Shown: in pieces, positions 16,794 through 25,479 of the stretch
Layout of the letters: the number at the start of each line of letters is the position of its first letter
How positions within the stretch are numbered: position 1 is the stretch's first letter
Assembly (NCBI GenBank): GCA_022759365.1
Contig: JAEMPJ010000017.1
Span: 7,412-43,836 of the forward strand
From: Thermogladius sp.
GTDB taxonomy: Archaea > Thermoproteota > Thermoprotei_A > Sulfolobales > Desulfurococcaceae
Direction of reading: 5' to 3'
Length of the DNA: 36,425 bases
Program-made: the position numbers and the translations under genes
The notes under the pieces: generated by a model
Database searches by the model: none
Told to the model about the DNA's origin: nothing
Seen by the model: the letters and a program-made list of their open reading frames with translations, nothing else

Positions 16794-18983
16794 ATGAGTA
16801 TTAGAGTAATAGCTCTCCTATTAACAATCGTATTCTCGATGGCAATAGTCTTACCAGGAGCACAGTTAGCAACAGGTGAGGCACCCACACTGCCGGGCAT
16901 CGTCTACAACCCGTGGAAGACGCCGTCATCCAACGTCTCGATGAATAAGCCTGTTGTAGCCTTCCCAGGGGACACGATCTACATACAGCTGAAGGACGCT
17001 TACTCAGGCGTGTCCGTTAGCGGGGGCTATATATGGACCGTCAAGCTCGTGGGTAGCTCCCTCAAGCTATTCAACTACACTGTAACCGCAGTGAACAACG
17101 GTGGGGTAGTGTCGGTCAAGCTCCCCCAGGATGTTGAGGGAGGCGTCTACGATATCGTCCTGACCGGAAGCCAATCCCTCTACCTGCCGAGGAGCCTGTG
17201 GGTCATCAAGACGCTCGGCGACGTGCTACGGATAGTTCATTTCTCAGACCAGCACTACGGGGCCGGGACTCCCAACATCATTATAGGCGATGAGAACAAA
17301 TTCGCGGGCTACCTGGTGACAGGGTTGCTTAACCCGGATATCGTTATAGACACTGGTGATATAGCTGACACCGCCTCCGAGACCCAGTATCAGCAGGCAG
17401 TCTCATTCGAGTACGCCCTCCTATACAGCTTCCCCATATTCGGGAACCCCGGTAACCACGACTTCCCTAATGATCAATACATCAACTACTTTGGCGACAC
17501 CCAGTGGTATAGGGTTATAGGAGGCAGGATCCTCGTTGTCGCTGTCAACACCAGGGAGGAAGGTCCTCTCGACTGGGATCAAATAGTCTTCCTCGAAAAC
17601 ACGCTTAAACAGTACTCTAACATCCCAATTAAAATACTCTTAATGCACCACCCGATGTTCTACTACCAGGGTGAGCTTGTTACAAGCAGTAGCGACACCC
17701 AGACTCTGAGACCCTACGTGCCCGGAGGCCCGTGGACGCCTCTGAGCAGCTATTGGAGCGGTAACATGACAAGCTTCTTCTACACCCTCAGGTTGATTGA
17801 GGACTACAATGTGACATATGTTTTGGCCGGGCACGTTCACAGAGACCTGTTCGTGAAGTACACGAGCACTAGAACCAACACTACTACATACTTCTTAACG
17901 GTCACGACTCTCGGCATGGGTTCAGCAATCTATGATGGATTAGACTACTACGCCTTGAACACGAAGGACGGGTCACTGTCCTTCCCTATCGTACCTTCAA
18001 CCTTCATAGGGTTCAGCAATATCACTGGAGCGCTCGCGCAGAACTATAAGCCGAACCACGCCATGAACTCTATACCAATAGGCATATACCCGGCTGTGAA
18101 CGATTATGGTCAAGCCAACATGTCCTACATACCGGCTGTGCTATACCAGACACCACACGCCTATATTGTGAATGCATTCAACAACCTCACATACCTCAAT
18201 TTATCCGGTGTCGTGGTGTGGGCTCTACCGTGGAGGGGCGACTTCATATTCAACACGATTAGGACTATCGGGAACGCTCACGTGGAGGTCGTGGACAAAC
18301 TCCTAGTGGGTGACAGGCTTTTCGTGGCGCTGAATATAAGCCTGCCAAGCCGCTCGGGCGTCGAGTTCTCGCTCGCTAACACTCCCGACAACACCCCGCC
18401 TACAGTGAGCATTAAACTCACAGTGCCGAGCGTCCCCACTCTCGGGAGGCAGCTCACAGTATACCTGGACTTAATGGACAGCGAGTGGGGTCCAAAGGAT
18501 ATTAATATAACTTACACATACGACGGCAAGACTATACCGATACAGCCAACCCTCAGTAGCCCCGGGACTCTTGCCTACCCGTTCTCCACCTTCACCTACC
18601 TGCTAACCCTACCATCCCCAAGCGGGAGTCAACCAGCCTCGGCCTACCTGAATGTCACGGGCTGGGACAACGCTGGCCACACAGTGTCGACAGTCTTCAA
18701 GATCACCTTCTACCCGGCTGGGCAGACACCGACGGCTACACCAATAGAGACGCTCACAACCACTACAACAACCACTTACCAGACAACGACCACTACCACT
18801 ACCTCTAGTACCACTATTACAACCACTACAACAACTGCCACGACTACTTCCACCACTACATCAACTACTACACAGCCAACTACGACAACCCAGCAAGGAT
18901 CGAGCGCGCTGTGGCTGATAGCAATCGTAGTGATACTAGTTGTAGTTGTACTCGCTGTAGTTCTCATGGCTAAGAGGAGGTAA
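16794..18983 (+). CDS. secreted metallophosphoesterase with Ig-like domain, Thr-rich stalk and anchor
   Basis: Large surface phosphoesterase, 729 residues. Signal peptide at 1-29. A beta domain (about 33-140) precedes the catalytic domain. The metal motifs are complete: SDQH (151-154), TGD (187-189), GNHD (220-223), HHP (285-287) and GHVH (346-349). This is a canonical two-metal site, unlike the paralogue at 13131. A second beta-rich region (about 480-640) leads to a stalk of about 50 residues dominated by Thr (about 645-693), a membrane helix (about 700-722) and KRR. Many N-x-S/T sites suggest glycosylation. It has its own promoter and a poly-T tract after it. The substrate is not known; it may work on the same class of compounds as the neighbouring phosphoesterase. 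Confidence 0.9.
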   Translation: MSIRVIALLLTIVFSMAIVLPGAQLATGEAPTLPGIVYNPWKTPSSNVSMNKPVVAFPGDTIYIQLKDAYSGVSVSGGYIWTVKLVGSSLKLFNYTVTAVNNGGVVSVKLPQDVEGGVYDIVLTGSQSLYLPRSLWVIKTLGDVLRIVHFSDQHYGAGTPNIIIGDENKFAGYLVTGLLNPDIVIDTGDIADTASETQYQQAVSFEYALLYSFPIFGNPGNHDFPNDQYINYFGDTQWYRVIGGRILVVAVNTREEGPLDWDQIVFLENTLKQYSNIPIKILLMHHPMFYYQGELVTSSSDTQTLRPYVPGGPWTPLSSYWSGNMTSFFYTLRLIEDYNVTYVLAGHVHRDLFVKYTSTRTNTTTYFLTVTTLGMGSAIYDGLDYYALNTKDGSLSFPIVPSTFIGFSNITGALAQNYKPNHAMNSIPIGIYPAVNDYGQANMSYIPAVLYQTPHAYIVNAFNNLTYLNLSGVVVWALPWRGDFIFNTIRTIGNAHVEVVDKLLVGDRLFVALNISLPSRSGVEFSLANTPDNTPPTVSIKLTVPSVPTLGRQLTVYLDLMDSEWGPKDINITYTYDGKTIPIQPTLSSPGTLAYPFSTFTYLLTLPSPSGSQPASAYLNVTGWDNAGHTVSTVFKITFYPAGQTPTATPIETLTTTTTTTYQTTTTTTTSSTTITTTTTTATTTSTTTSTTTQPTTTTQQGSSALWLIAIVVILVVVVLAVVLMAKRR
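18745..18895 (+). repeat. low-complexity Thr-codon tract (stalk)
   Basis: Imperfect ACN triplet run that encodes the Thr-rich stalk of the surface phosphoesterase; such a tract is a likely site of length variation between strains. Confidence 0.7.
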
Positions 18984-18999
18984 AACTAGTAATAAAACA

Positions 19000-19005
19000 T
19001 TTTTT
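19000..19005 (+). terminator. poly-T terminator
   Basis: Six T about 17 bases after the phosphoesterase stop codon. Confidence 0.4.
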
Positions 19006-19015
19006 AGCCACACCC

Positions 19016-19042
19016 CTTTTAAATTATATATCACCGGAGGTG
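19016..19042 (+). promoter_or_regulatory. TATA box and RBS hairpin before the gene at 19045
   Basis: CTTTTAAAT (19016-19024) is a good TATA box, but its predicted start is at the ATG itself, which would leave GGAGGTG (19036-19042) untranscribed. An upstream AATAAAACA (18991-18999) would place the start near 19021 and retain it. CACC (19032-19035) can pair with GGTG (19039-19042) in a tight hairpin. Confidence 0.4.
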
Positions 19043-19044
19043 TA

Positions 19045-20202
19045 ATGTTGAATAAACTATACCTACTCCTAGTCCTAGCAGTTGTCGCTCTATCCATAAT
19101 ATACCCGCTGACCACTGGGAGTATAGCCTACGCTGAGACCAAGAAGGTCACAGTGATGGTTGACCTAGCGCACGGCGAGTCCGATAAGTACCTGAGCTAT
19201 ATCATGGGCAATATAACGTTTGTCAACTGGGTTGTGAACAAGGATCCGATCACGAGCGATAAGCTGGCTAACGTCGACATACTCCTGATAGGTCAGCCGA
19301 CCGTCGCCTTGAGCGCGGATGAGATCACCGCCATAATAAACTGGCTCAACACTGGTAACAAGGCCCTGTGGGTTGGCGGTGACAGCGACTACGGGAACGG
19401 GTACCAGACAATCCAGATAGTGAACAACTTTATGGCTGCGATAGGCTCAGAGCTGAGGCTGGAGCAGGGCGCTGTGTACAGCAACTACAATGGGACGTAC
19501 CCTTACGCTGGGAGCAATCAGCCTGTAACGGCAGGTGCGTACTATAGAATGCTAGCCTTCGTGGAGCCCGACAACAGGCCGGACTTATACACCCAAATGC
19601 TATCCGCAGGGATAACGAAGCCAATCATATTGCACGGCCCAACCTGCGTTATATGGGTTGACTCAAACGGGAACTACCACGACCCGATGACAGACCTAGC
19701 CCCCGACTTGATAAGGCTAGCCTTCTTCCACTACGCTCACATAGGAGTGAACTACGCTGGCTGGACCCCGCTTGTATACGACCCGATAAAGTACTCCACG
19801 GACGTCAACACGTTCGTAGCTTACATGGCGCAGTACTGGAGCGACAAGAACGATATAATAGTCCTATCCGGCGAGTCGCTCTACGGAGACTACGAGCCGG
19901 CGTGGTCTTCTAGCTACTACGGTGTACCGTTAGACGGCCCTAGATGGGTAACCAACTTCATAGCCTGGCTAGCCACCATCGTCACGTCGGGGCCGGCGAC
20001 GACGACCATAACGACCCCGCAGACTGCAACCACCACTGTTACAACGACTATCACCGTCACCTCAACCTACACCACGACTGAGACGACTACCTACACGACA
20101 ACTACTGTGGATTGGACGACGACAGGGATTATCGCTGGAGTCCTCGTATTAATCATAATAATTGAAGGGATCCTACTAGCTAGAAAACCTGGCAAGAAGT
20201 AG
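19045..20202 (+). CDS. surface-anchored protein with Thr-rich stalk, function unknown
   Basis: 385 residues: signal peptide (1-29), one globular domain (about 32-312), Thr-rich stalk (about 315-350), membrane helix (about 353-376) and a short basic end. The domain has an alpha/beta look: a strand and loop VTVMVDLAHGES, then VDILLIGQPT, LSADEITAIINWLNTGNKALWVGGDSD. This resembles the class I glutamine-amidotransferase-like fold used as a non-catalytic module in GldG/IFT52-type proteins; I infer that only from pattern, and no Cys-His-Glu triad is evident. The start is ATG 19045, or TTG 19048, which has better spacing to GGAGGTG. It lies directly before an ABC importer whose binding protein has the same anchor type, so it may bind or present the same ligand. 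Confidence 0.75.
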   Translation: MLNKLYLLLVLAVVALSIIYPLTTGSIAYAETKKVTVMVDLAHGESDKYLSYIMGNITFVNWVVNKDPITSDKLANVDILLIGQPTVALSADEITAIINWLNTGNKALWVGGDSDYGNGYQTIQIVNNFMAAIGSELRLEQGAVYSNYNGTYPYAGSNQPVTAGAYYRMLAFVEPDNRPDLYTQMLSAGITKPIILHGPTCVIWVDSNGNYHDPMTDLAPDLIRLAFFHYAHIGVNYAGWTPLVYDPIKYSTDVNTFVAYMAQYWSDKNDIIVLSGESLYGDYEPAWSSSYYGVPLDGPRWVTNFIAWLATIVTSGPATTTITTPQTATTTVTTTITVTSTYTTTETTTYTTTTVDWTTTGIIAGVLVLIIIIEGILLARKPGKK

Positions 20203-20218
20203 ATCTTTTAACAAAAAC

Positions 20219-20224
20219 TTTTTT
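20219..20224 (+). terminator. poly-T terminator
   Basis: Six T shortly after the stop at 20202; it precedes paired repeats in the leader of the binding-protein gene. Confidence 0.4.
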
Positions 20225-20265
20225 AGACTCCACCCTCAATAGAGTCTATTTAAAACATGAGGGTG
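20224..20265 (+). promoter_or_regulatory. interleaved inverted repeats over the RBS; possible pseudoknot
   Basis: TAGACTC (20224-20230) is the exact complement of GAGTCTA (20242-20248). CACCCTCA (20231-20238) is the exact complement of TGAGGGTG (20258-20265), which includes the ribosome-binding site of the gene at 20272. The arms alternate, so as RNA they could form an H-type pseudoknot with an A-rich third loop. Whether the transcript starts early enough to include both left arms is not known; the first repeat could instead be a DNA operator. Confidence 0.35.
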
Positions 20266-20271
20266 TGGTAA

Positions 20272-22026
20272 TTGGATACGAGATTATTAGTTGCCATACC
20301 TCTCTTAACCTTAGCCCTAACTATGCTAACACCCTTAGCCCAGGTCTCCAGCGCTGAATGGCCGTGGGGCAGTGCAAGCGAGCCCTTCCCATGGTTGAAC
20401 TATCTGAAGAGCCTCCCACACCAGGAGGGGGTCACGCTATACATCCTCACTAGGCACGAGCAGACGATCCAGAGCGCGGCTAGAGTCGCCTTCCTCAACA
20501 GCCCTGTAGCCAAGGCCCTAGGGATATCGGACGTGGTGTTCCTGTATGTAGGTAGCGCGCAGTGGCCGAAGTACATTCAGAACGGTGAAATAGATATTGC
20601 GTGGGGAGGCGGCCCAACACTGTTCAACTGGCTTGACCAGCAAGGCCTATTGCAGCCACTCGACAACAAGACGCACCCTGAGTTCAACGCGATACTATAC
20701 GAGATGAGTAAACTACCGGCAACGTATGCGGGGGCCCAGTCATACCTTGTCGGAAGCGACGGCTACGTCCACTGGATTGGGGCGAGCCTGAGCTCCTTCG
20801 GGTTCACGATAAATAAGGACGTTCTAAACCAATATAACGTCCCAGCACCAGCCAGCTGGTCCGACCTAGGGTCGCCTGTCTACGCCAAGGCCCTACCGGC
20901 GAAGCCGCTTATAGGTACCGCAGACCCTACGGCGAGCACGAGTAACACAAGGATGTTCGAGATAATACTCCAAGCCTACGGTTGGGAAAAGGGATGGGAG
21001 GTTCTCACAACCCTAGCAGCAAACTCGATCATATACAGTGGTTCAAGCGATGTGAGGGACGCTGTGATTAGAGGTGACATAGCGGCTGGCACAACAATAG
21101 ACTTCTACGGCTACACGGCCATGCAACTCAACCCTGACTGCCAGTACATTATACCGCCCAACCAGAGCATCGTCAACTACGACCCGATAGCCATCGTCAA
21201 GAACGCGCCTCACACAGTGCAAGCAGCGGCTTTCGTAGCCTGGGTTCTCAGCGAGTTCGGCGGCCAGCAGGTCTGGCTTAACCCGGATATAAACAGGTTG
21301 CCGGCGAATCCGAACATATTTAACACTCCAGAGGGAGCTAAGAGACCTGACTTAAAGCAGGCATACATCGCCGCAGCTCAGGCTGGTTCAATCCAGTTCA
21401 ACGAGACTTTGAGCTCTATTTGGGTTTACTCTGTAATATACTACTTCAAGGCAACTCTTGTGAACGCTCATGACCAGCTCCAGTCTACATGGACAGCTGT
21501 GGCTCAGGCCTACTTGAACGGTAAGATTACAAAGGATCAATTCGACAAACTGGTGGCCGACCTATCATCCTTCTTCCCCTTCGTGGATCCGTTGACGGGT
21601 AAGAATGTCACGTTCACATTAGACTATGCCATCACAATCAACGGCTACCTGGCCAACAATACCCAGGTATACCAGACGCTGATGAGCGAATGGACTAGCG
21701 GGGCTACTGCAAAGTACCAGTGGGTTTACCAAGAGTTGCAGGCAATCCTGTCGGGACAGCCGGCCCCGCCACCTCCCTGGTCAACCATAACTACCGCTAC
21801 CACAACCCCCACTGGAACCACCTCAACACCTCAAATAACTCAGACCACGCCTACAACAACTTCCACAGTAACACCGGCTACGTCGACATCACCCACAACC
21901 CCCACTACTTCACCTCCTCAGCAACCGCAACAACCTTCATCAAACGTTGCTGTGGTAGTAAGCCTCGCAGTAGTGGGGATAGTAGTCGTAATATTACTAG
22001 TCTACTTTGTTATCAGGAAAAAATGA
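20272..22026 (+). CDS. ABC transporter substrate-binding protein (Fbp/Pot-type) with C-terminal anchor
   Basis: Extracellular binding protein, 584 residues. Signal peptide 1-28. The binding fold (about 50-480) resembles COG1840-like proteins: LYILTRHEQTIQSAARVAF, YIQNGEIDIAWGGGPTLFNWL, and the hinge segment FGFTINKDVL. It then has a Thr/Pro/Ser stalk (about 500-553), a membrane helix (about 556-580) and RKK, so it is tethered at the C-terminus rather than by a lipobox Cys. N-x-S/T sites suggest glycosylation. The TTG start has GGGTG seven bases upstream. The family carries Fe(III), phosphonates, phosphorylated sugars, thiamine or polyamines; with two surface phosphoesterases nearby, a phosphate-containing or phosphoesterase-released ligand is my inference. 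Confidence 0.87.
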   Translation: MDTRLLVAIPLLTLALTMLTPLAQVSSAEWPWGSASEPFPWLNYLKSLPHQEGVTLYILTRHEQTIQSAARVAFLNSPVAKALGISDVVFLYVGSAQWPKYIQNGEIDIAWGGGPTLFNWLDQQGLLQPLDNKTHPEFNAILYEMSKLPATYAGAQSYLVGSDGYVHWIGASLSSFGFTINKDVLNQYNVPAPASWSDLGSPVYAKALPAKPLIGTADPTASTSNTRMFEIILQAYGWEKGWEVLTTLAANSIIYSGSSDVRDAVIRGDIAAGTTIDFYGYTAMQLNPDCQYIIPPNQSIVNYDPIAIVKNAPHTVQAAAFVAWVLSEFGGQQVWLNPDINRLPANPNIFNTPEGAKRPDLKQAYIAAAQAGSIQFNETLSSIWVYSVIYYFKATLVNAHDQLQSTWTAVAQAYLNGKITKDQFDKLVADLSSFFPFVDPLTGKNVTFTLDYAITINGYLANNTQVYQTLMSEWTSGATAKYQWVYQELQAILSGQPAPPPPWSTITTATTTPTGTTSTPQITQTTPTTTSTVTPATSTSPTTPTTSPPQQPQQPSSNVAVVVSLAVVGIVVVILLVYFVIRKK

Positions 22027-22049
22027 ATTTCTTCTCCAAATAAATCACC

Positions 22050-22055
22050 TTTTTT
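22050..22055 (+). terminator. poly-T terminator
   Basis: Six T after the binding-protein stop; it allows higher expression of the binding protein than of the permease and ATPase that follow. Confidence 0.45.
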
Positions 22056-22071
22056 AACTCGCTAACCTTAT

Positions 22072-22111
22072 TCTAAAATACCCCAAATACCTAACCACCG
22101 GCGTGAAGGTG
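22072..22111 (+). promoter_or_regulatory. promoter and RBS of the permease-ATPase pair
   Basis: TCTAAAATA (22072-22080) predicts a start near 22101. GGTG at 22108-22111 lies seven bases before GTG 22119. CACC (22096-22099) could pair with that GGTG if transcription begins a little earlier. Confidence 0.45.
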
Positions 22112-22118
22112 TGGAATA

Positions 22119-24344
22119 GTGAACATGACCATCCGAGATCTATTCGTCATCGGGCTCGCCTTGAGCATAATATATTATGCGCTGTTCGCTCTCATGGGGC
22201 CCAACACAGCGGTTACGGAGATAATTTGGCTTATAGGCATCTTAGCGGGGGCAGTATCTCTTAAGGCGGGGTTCGACTACGATAGAGTGAGGTTCAGCTC
22301 CATCCTAAGCTTCCTCTCCGTAGTGCTATTCATATACATATTCACCATAGCACTCACAGACCTGGAAGGCCCTGCTATGGCTCTCTCACTCCTTGCTCTA
22401 CCATTTGTTTCAGCCGTGTCTACAGCCGCCCTCCTAGGCCTCGTGAAGAAAGGTAGGCCTGCTTCAAAGGGTGTTCCAGAGGCCAGTGTCGCAAGAAGGT
22501 TTAGGGCACTCATGTACGAGCTGGATCCCATAATATGGGTCTTCCTGATCGTCAGCATAGTCTATCTGACGCTATTCCTACTAGTACCCATCGCCTACAT
22601 GCTTGGATACTCTTTCGTCTCACAGGCGGGTTGGTTAGGGAACTTCATCTCTATCTTCAGGGATCCCAGCCAGGGCTTCGTTAGGCCCTACCTGCTACCA
22701 GGGGATGGAGGCCTGTATCAAAGCGAGCATGTCGGGGGGTCGGTGAGGGTCAACTTCTACCTCTTAATCTATGGGTACGGGTACGTTCTCAACAGCCTTA
22801 TCATAGCTACTATTGTGACAGTGTTCGCGACGATCCTGGGTATCCTGGTCGCCTTCGTGATAGCGAGGTTCAACTTCAAAGGCAAGGAGTTGCTGAGGAT
22901 CATCGCGTTGATACCCTTATTCGTCACACCCTTCGTTAACGCGTACGCCCTCAAACTACTGTTCAGCGACCAGGGACCTGTATCCCAGCTGGTCTACCTT
23001 CTCACGGGCGGCAGATTCAAGTTAACTATATCAGGGATGGCTGGCGTGATTATAACGCAGATCATCACATTCTACCCTATCGTCTACTTGAACACTTACT
23101 CCAGCCTAATCAACATCGACCCCTCCATGGAGGAGCAGGCGGAGAACCTGGGTTCCAAAGGCCTCAAGCTATTCTTAGATGTGACAATGCCGCTGGCGTT
23201 GCCGGGTATAGCGGCTGGGGCGATCCTAGTCTACATCTTCAGCCTAGAGGACTTAAGCGCTCCAATAGTCTGGAACTTCCACCACGTGATGAGCTACTAT
23301 ATCTTCAGCAACTTCATCACGGAGCAGGCGATCATCTCGCCTACCGCAGCCGCCGTAGGGGTGGTGATGTTGTTCTTCGCTTTAATGGGGTTCCTCGCTA
23401 TAAGGAACTACGTCAGCATGAGATCCTACGCAATGATCAGCAGGGGAGGTAGGCTTGTCTCAAGGGCAAGAAAGCCGGGGATACTAGCAAGCCTGGCAAT
23501 ATACCTCGGCGTGTTCCCCCTGGTGATCTTCACCGCGCTACCGCAAATATCAGTTGTCCTATTAGCGTTGAAAGTACTCCAGCCATTCGGCTGGACATTC
23601 ATCTTCTCATCGAACCCGGGCACGTACCTGGAGTCCTTCAAGATGATAATGTCCGACCCGCAGGTGTTCAACGGTATATTGAACACGCTGAAGTACGCTG
23701 CCACCTCTGTGACCATAGGGGTGATACTGGCGATCATGGTCGGCTACAGCGTTAGCAGAGTCAACATAAAGTGGCTTACAAACCTCCTGGACTCGATGGC
23801 CACGGCTCCGATCGCCATCCCAGGCCTCGTTGTAGCCCTAGGGTATTGGTTCTTCTTCAGGGATCTAGCCCAGGCAACAGGCCTCTCCTTCCTCAACCCC
23901 CTCGACATCAGGGCATTCCAGTTGTGGGTGGTGCTAGTGATCTCCTTCAGCGTTAGGAGGCTCCCATACGTGGTTAGATCGGTCTACGCCGGCTTCCAGC
24001 AGGTTCACAAGAACCTGGAGGAGGCTGCAATGAACCTCGGGGCCAGCAGGACTAGGGTGATATTCGGCGTGATATTCCCGTTCATACTCTCATACGTGTT
24101 GAGCGGTGCGCTACTGGGATTCGTATACATGTCAACCGAGGTCACCACGAGCATTACGTTGGGAGGGCTGAAAGCAGAGCAGGCCCCCGTGACATACTGG
24201 CTCTACATGTACACGTTGAAGGCCACAGCAGCTGGAATACAGGAGGCCGCAGCAATTGGCAGCCTACTAATCCTAATACAGTTGATCGCAGTAATCATTA
24301 TAATATTAGTGTTTAAACAAAGATATGCATTCATAGGGGTGTAA
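22119..24344 (+). CDS. ABC transporter permease, fused double domain (FbpB-like)
   Basis: Pore protein of 741 residues that holds two BPD_transp_1 permease units in one chain, as in FbpB/ThiP-type importers. Each unit has the cytoplasmic EAA loop that contacts the ATPase: EEQAENLGSKG...LPLALPG-like in the first half (about 335-365) and LEEAAMNLGASRTRVIFGVIFP in the second (about 634-655, the first near residue 338). Before the first unit there are about 115 extra residues with four hydrophobic helices (about 7-25, 31-48, 61-80, 86-108), not part of the usual fold. GTG 22119 is supported by GGTG. It stops two bases before the ATPase ATG, so the two are co-translated. Confidence 0.9.
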   Translation: MNMTIRDLFVIGLALSIIYYALFALMGPNTAVTEIIWLIGILAGAVSLKAGFDYDRVRFSSILSFLSVVLFIYIFTIALTDLEGPAMALSLLALPFVSAVSTAALLGLVKKGRPASKGVPEASVARRFRALMYELDPIIWVFLIVSIVYLTLFLLVPIAYMLGYSFVSQAGWLGNFISIFRDPSQGFVRPYLLPGDGGLYQSEHVGGSVRVNFYLLIYGYGYVLNSLIIATIVTVFATILGILVAFVIARFNFKGKELLRIIALIPLFVTPFVNAYALKLLFSDQGPVSQLVYLLTGGRFKLTISGMAGVIITQIITFYPIVYLNTYSSLINIDPSMEEQAENLGSKGLKLFLDVTMPLALPGIAAGAILVYIFSLEDLSAPIVWNFHHVMSYYIFSNFITEQAIISPTAAAVGVVMLFFALMGFLAIRNYVSMRSYAMISRGGRLVSRARKPGILASLAIYLGVFPLVIFTALPQISVVLLALKVLQPFGWTFIFSSNPGTYLESFKMIMSDPQVFNGILNTLKYAATSVTIGVILAIMVGYSVSRVNIKWLTNLLDSMATAPIAIPGLVVALGYWFFFRDLAQATGLSFLNPLDIRAFQLWVVLVISFSVRRLPYVVRSVYAGFQQVHKNLEEAAMNLGASRTRVIFGVIFPFILSYVLSGALLGFVYMSTEVTTSITLGGLKAEQAPVTYWLYMYTLKATAAGIQEAAAIGSLLILIQLIAVIIIILVFKQRYAFIGV

Positions 24345-24346
24345 GG

Positions 24347-25441
24347 ATGAGCCTCGAGATAAAACCGGTTAGCATTAGGCTGGAGAACGTGAGCAAGTTC
24401 TTCGGGAACGTAGTTGCCGTTGACAACGTCTCCCTCAACGTGGAGAAAGGCGAGTTCTTCACTATCCTCGGCCCTAGCGGATGCGGTAAATCCACCACCC
24501 TGAGGATAATAGCCGGCTTCGAGGTGCCTGACTCCGGGAGAGTCTTCTTCGATGAGGAGGATGTAACGTTCAAGAAACCATATGAAAGAGAGACTGCGAT
24601 GGTCTTCCAGAACTATGCCCTGTGGCCTCATATGACGGTCTTCGACAACATCGCCTACGGGCTTAGGGTTAAAAAGAGGAAGTATAACCTCTCCGAAGAG
24701 GATATAAGGAGGCTTGTCAAGCAGGTTCTGGAGCTTGTAAGGATGGAAGGCTTGGAGAAAAGGTACCCGCTCCAGCTGAGTGGAGGCCAGCAACAGAGGG
24801 TAGCATTAGCTAGGGCTCTGGTAGTGAAGCCTAGAGTGCTACTACTCGACGAGCCTTTAAGCAACCTAGACGCGAAGCTGAGGATCGAGATGAGGGAGGA
24901 GCTCAAGAGAATTCAGAGGAACCTCAAGATAACGACAGTCTACGTGACGCACGACCAGGTTGAGGCTTTGAGCATGAGCGATAGGATAGCGATTATGAAC
25001 AACGGCAGGATAATGCAGGTGGGCAGGCCCGATGAAGTGTATTTCAAGCCGAAGAACTTGTTTGTCGCCGAGTTCCTGGGGAGGAGCAATATCTTTGAGG
25101 GCGAGGTGGTGGGGGAGAAAGGGGATTACGTGCTTGTGAAGCTCAGCGACATGGACATAGAGATACCGGCTACTCCCGTCGAGAAGGGTGTGAAGGGTAA
25201 GGTGGCTGTGGTGATAAGGCCCGAGGTAATCTCGTTGGGCGGGGCAAGAGGCGATACCACAGTTGTATTCAAAGGTCTAGTCGAATTCAAGATGTTCGTT
25301 GGAGATAAACTTGAGACAAGGGTTAAGGTAGGCAATTCAACACTCCTAGTATACCTGCCGAACACCATTGATGTACCGTTGGGTTCCAGCGTCGAGTTAT
25401 TTGTCTCGGCGAATAACATTATAGCTCTACCCTACAAGTAG
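24347..25441 (+). CDS. ABC transporter ATP-binding protein (FbpC/PotA/MalK-like)
   Basis: ATPase of the same importer, 364 residues. Walker A GPSGCGKST (42-50), Q-loop Q88, signature LSGGQ (144-148), Walker B VLLLDEP (164-170), D-loop SNLDAKLR (172-179), H-loop H202. All catalytic elements are intact. The C-terminal third (about 240-364) is a TOBE-type regulatory domain as in FbpC, PotA and MalK. The gene follows the fused permease at a two-base gap. The next gene encodes a phosphodiesterase with its own TATA box. Confidence 0.95.
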   Translation: MSLEIKPVSIRLENVSKFFGNVVAVDNVSLNVEKGEFFTILGPSGCGKSTTLRIIAGFEVPDSGRVFFDEEDVTFKKPYERETAMVFQNYALWPHMTVFDNIAYGLRVKKRKYNLSEEDIRRLVKQVLELVRMEGLEKRYPLQLSGGQQQRVALARALVVKPRVLLLDEPLSNLDAKLRIEMREELKRIQRNLKITTVYVTHDQVEALSMSDRIAIMNNGRIMQVGRPDEVYFKPKNLFVAEFLGRSNIFEGEVVGEKGDYVLVKLSDMDIEIPATPVEKGVKGKVAVVIRPEVISLGGARGDTTVVFKGLVEFKMFVGDKLETRVKVGNSTLLVYLPNTIDVPLGSSVELFVSANNIIALPYK

Positions 25442-25443
25442 CA

Positions 25444-25453
25444 GTTTTAAACC
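25444..25453 (+). promoter_or_regulatory. TATA box of the phosphodiesterase gene
   Basis: GTTTTAAACC is centred about 31 bases before TTG 25480, giving a leader of about six bases or none. No ribosome-binding site is visible. Confidence 0.45.
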
Positions 25454-25479
25454 AAGCCTACCTCCACCAGGGATCCTTT

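Noticed and set aside
18745-18895. CRISPR-like or tandem-repeat array
   Set aside because: The repetition is of ACN codons with varied third bases and encodes a Thr stalk; there are no fixed repeats with unique spacers here or elsewhere in the window.
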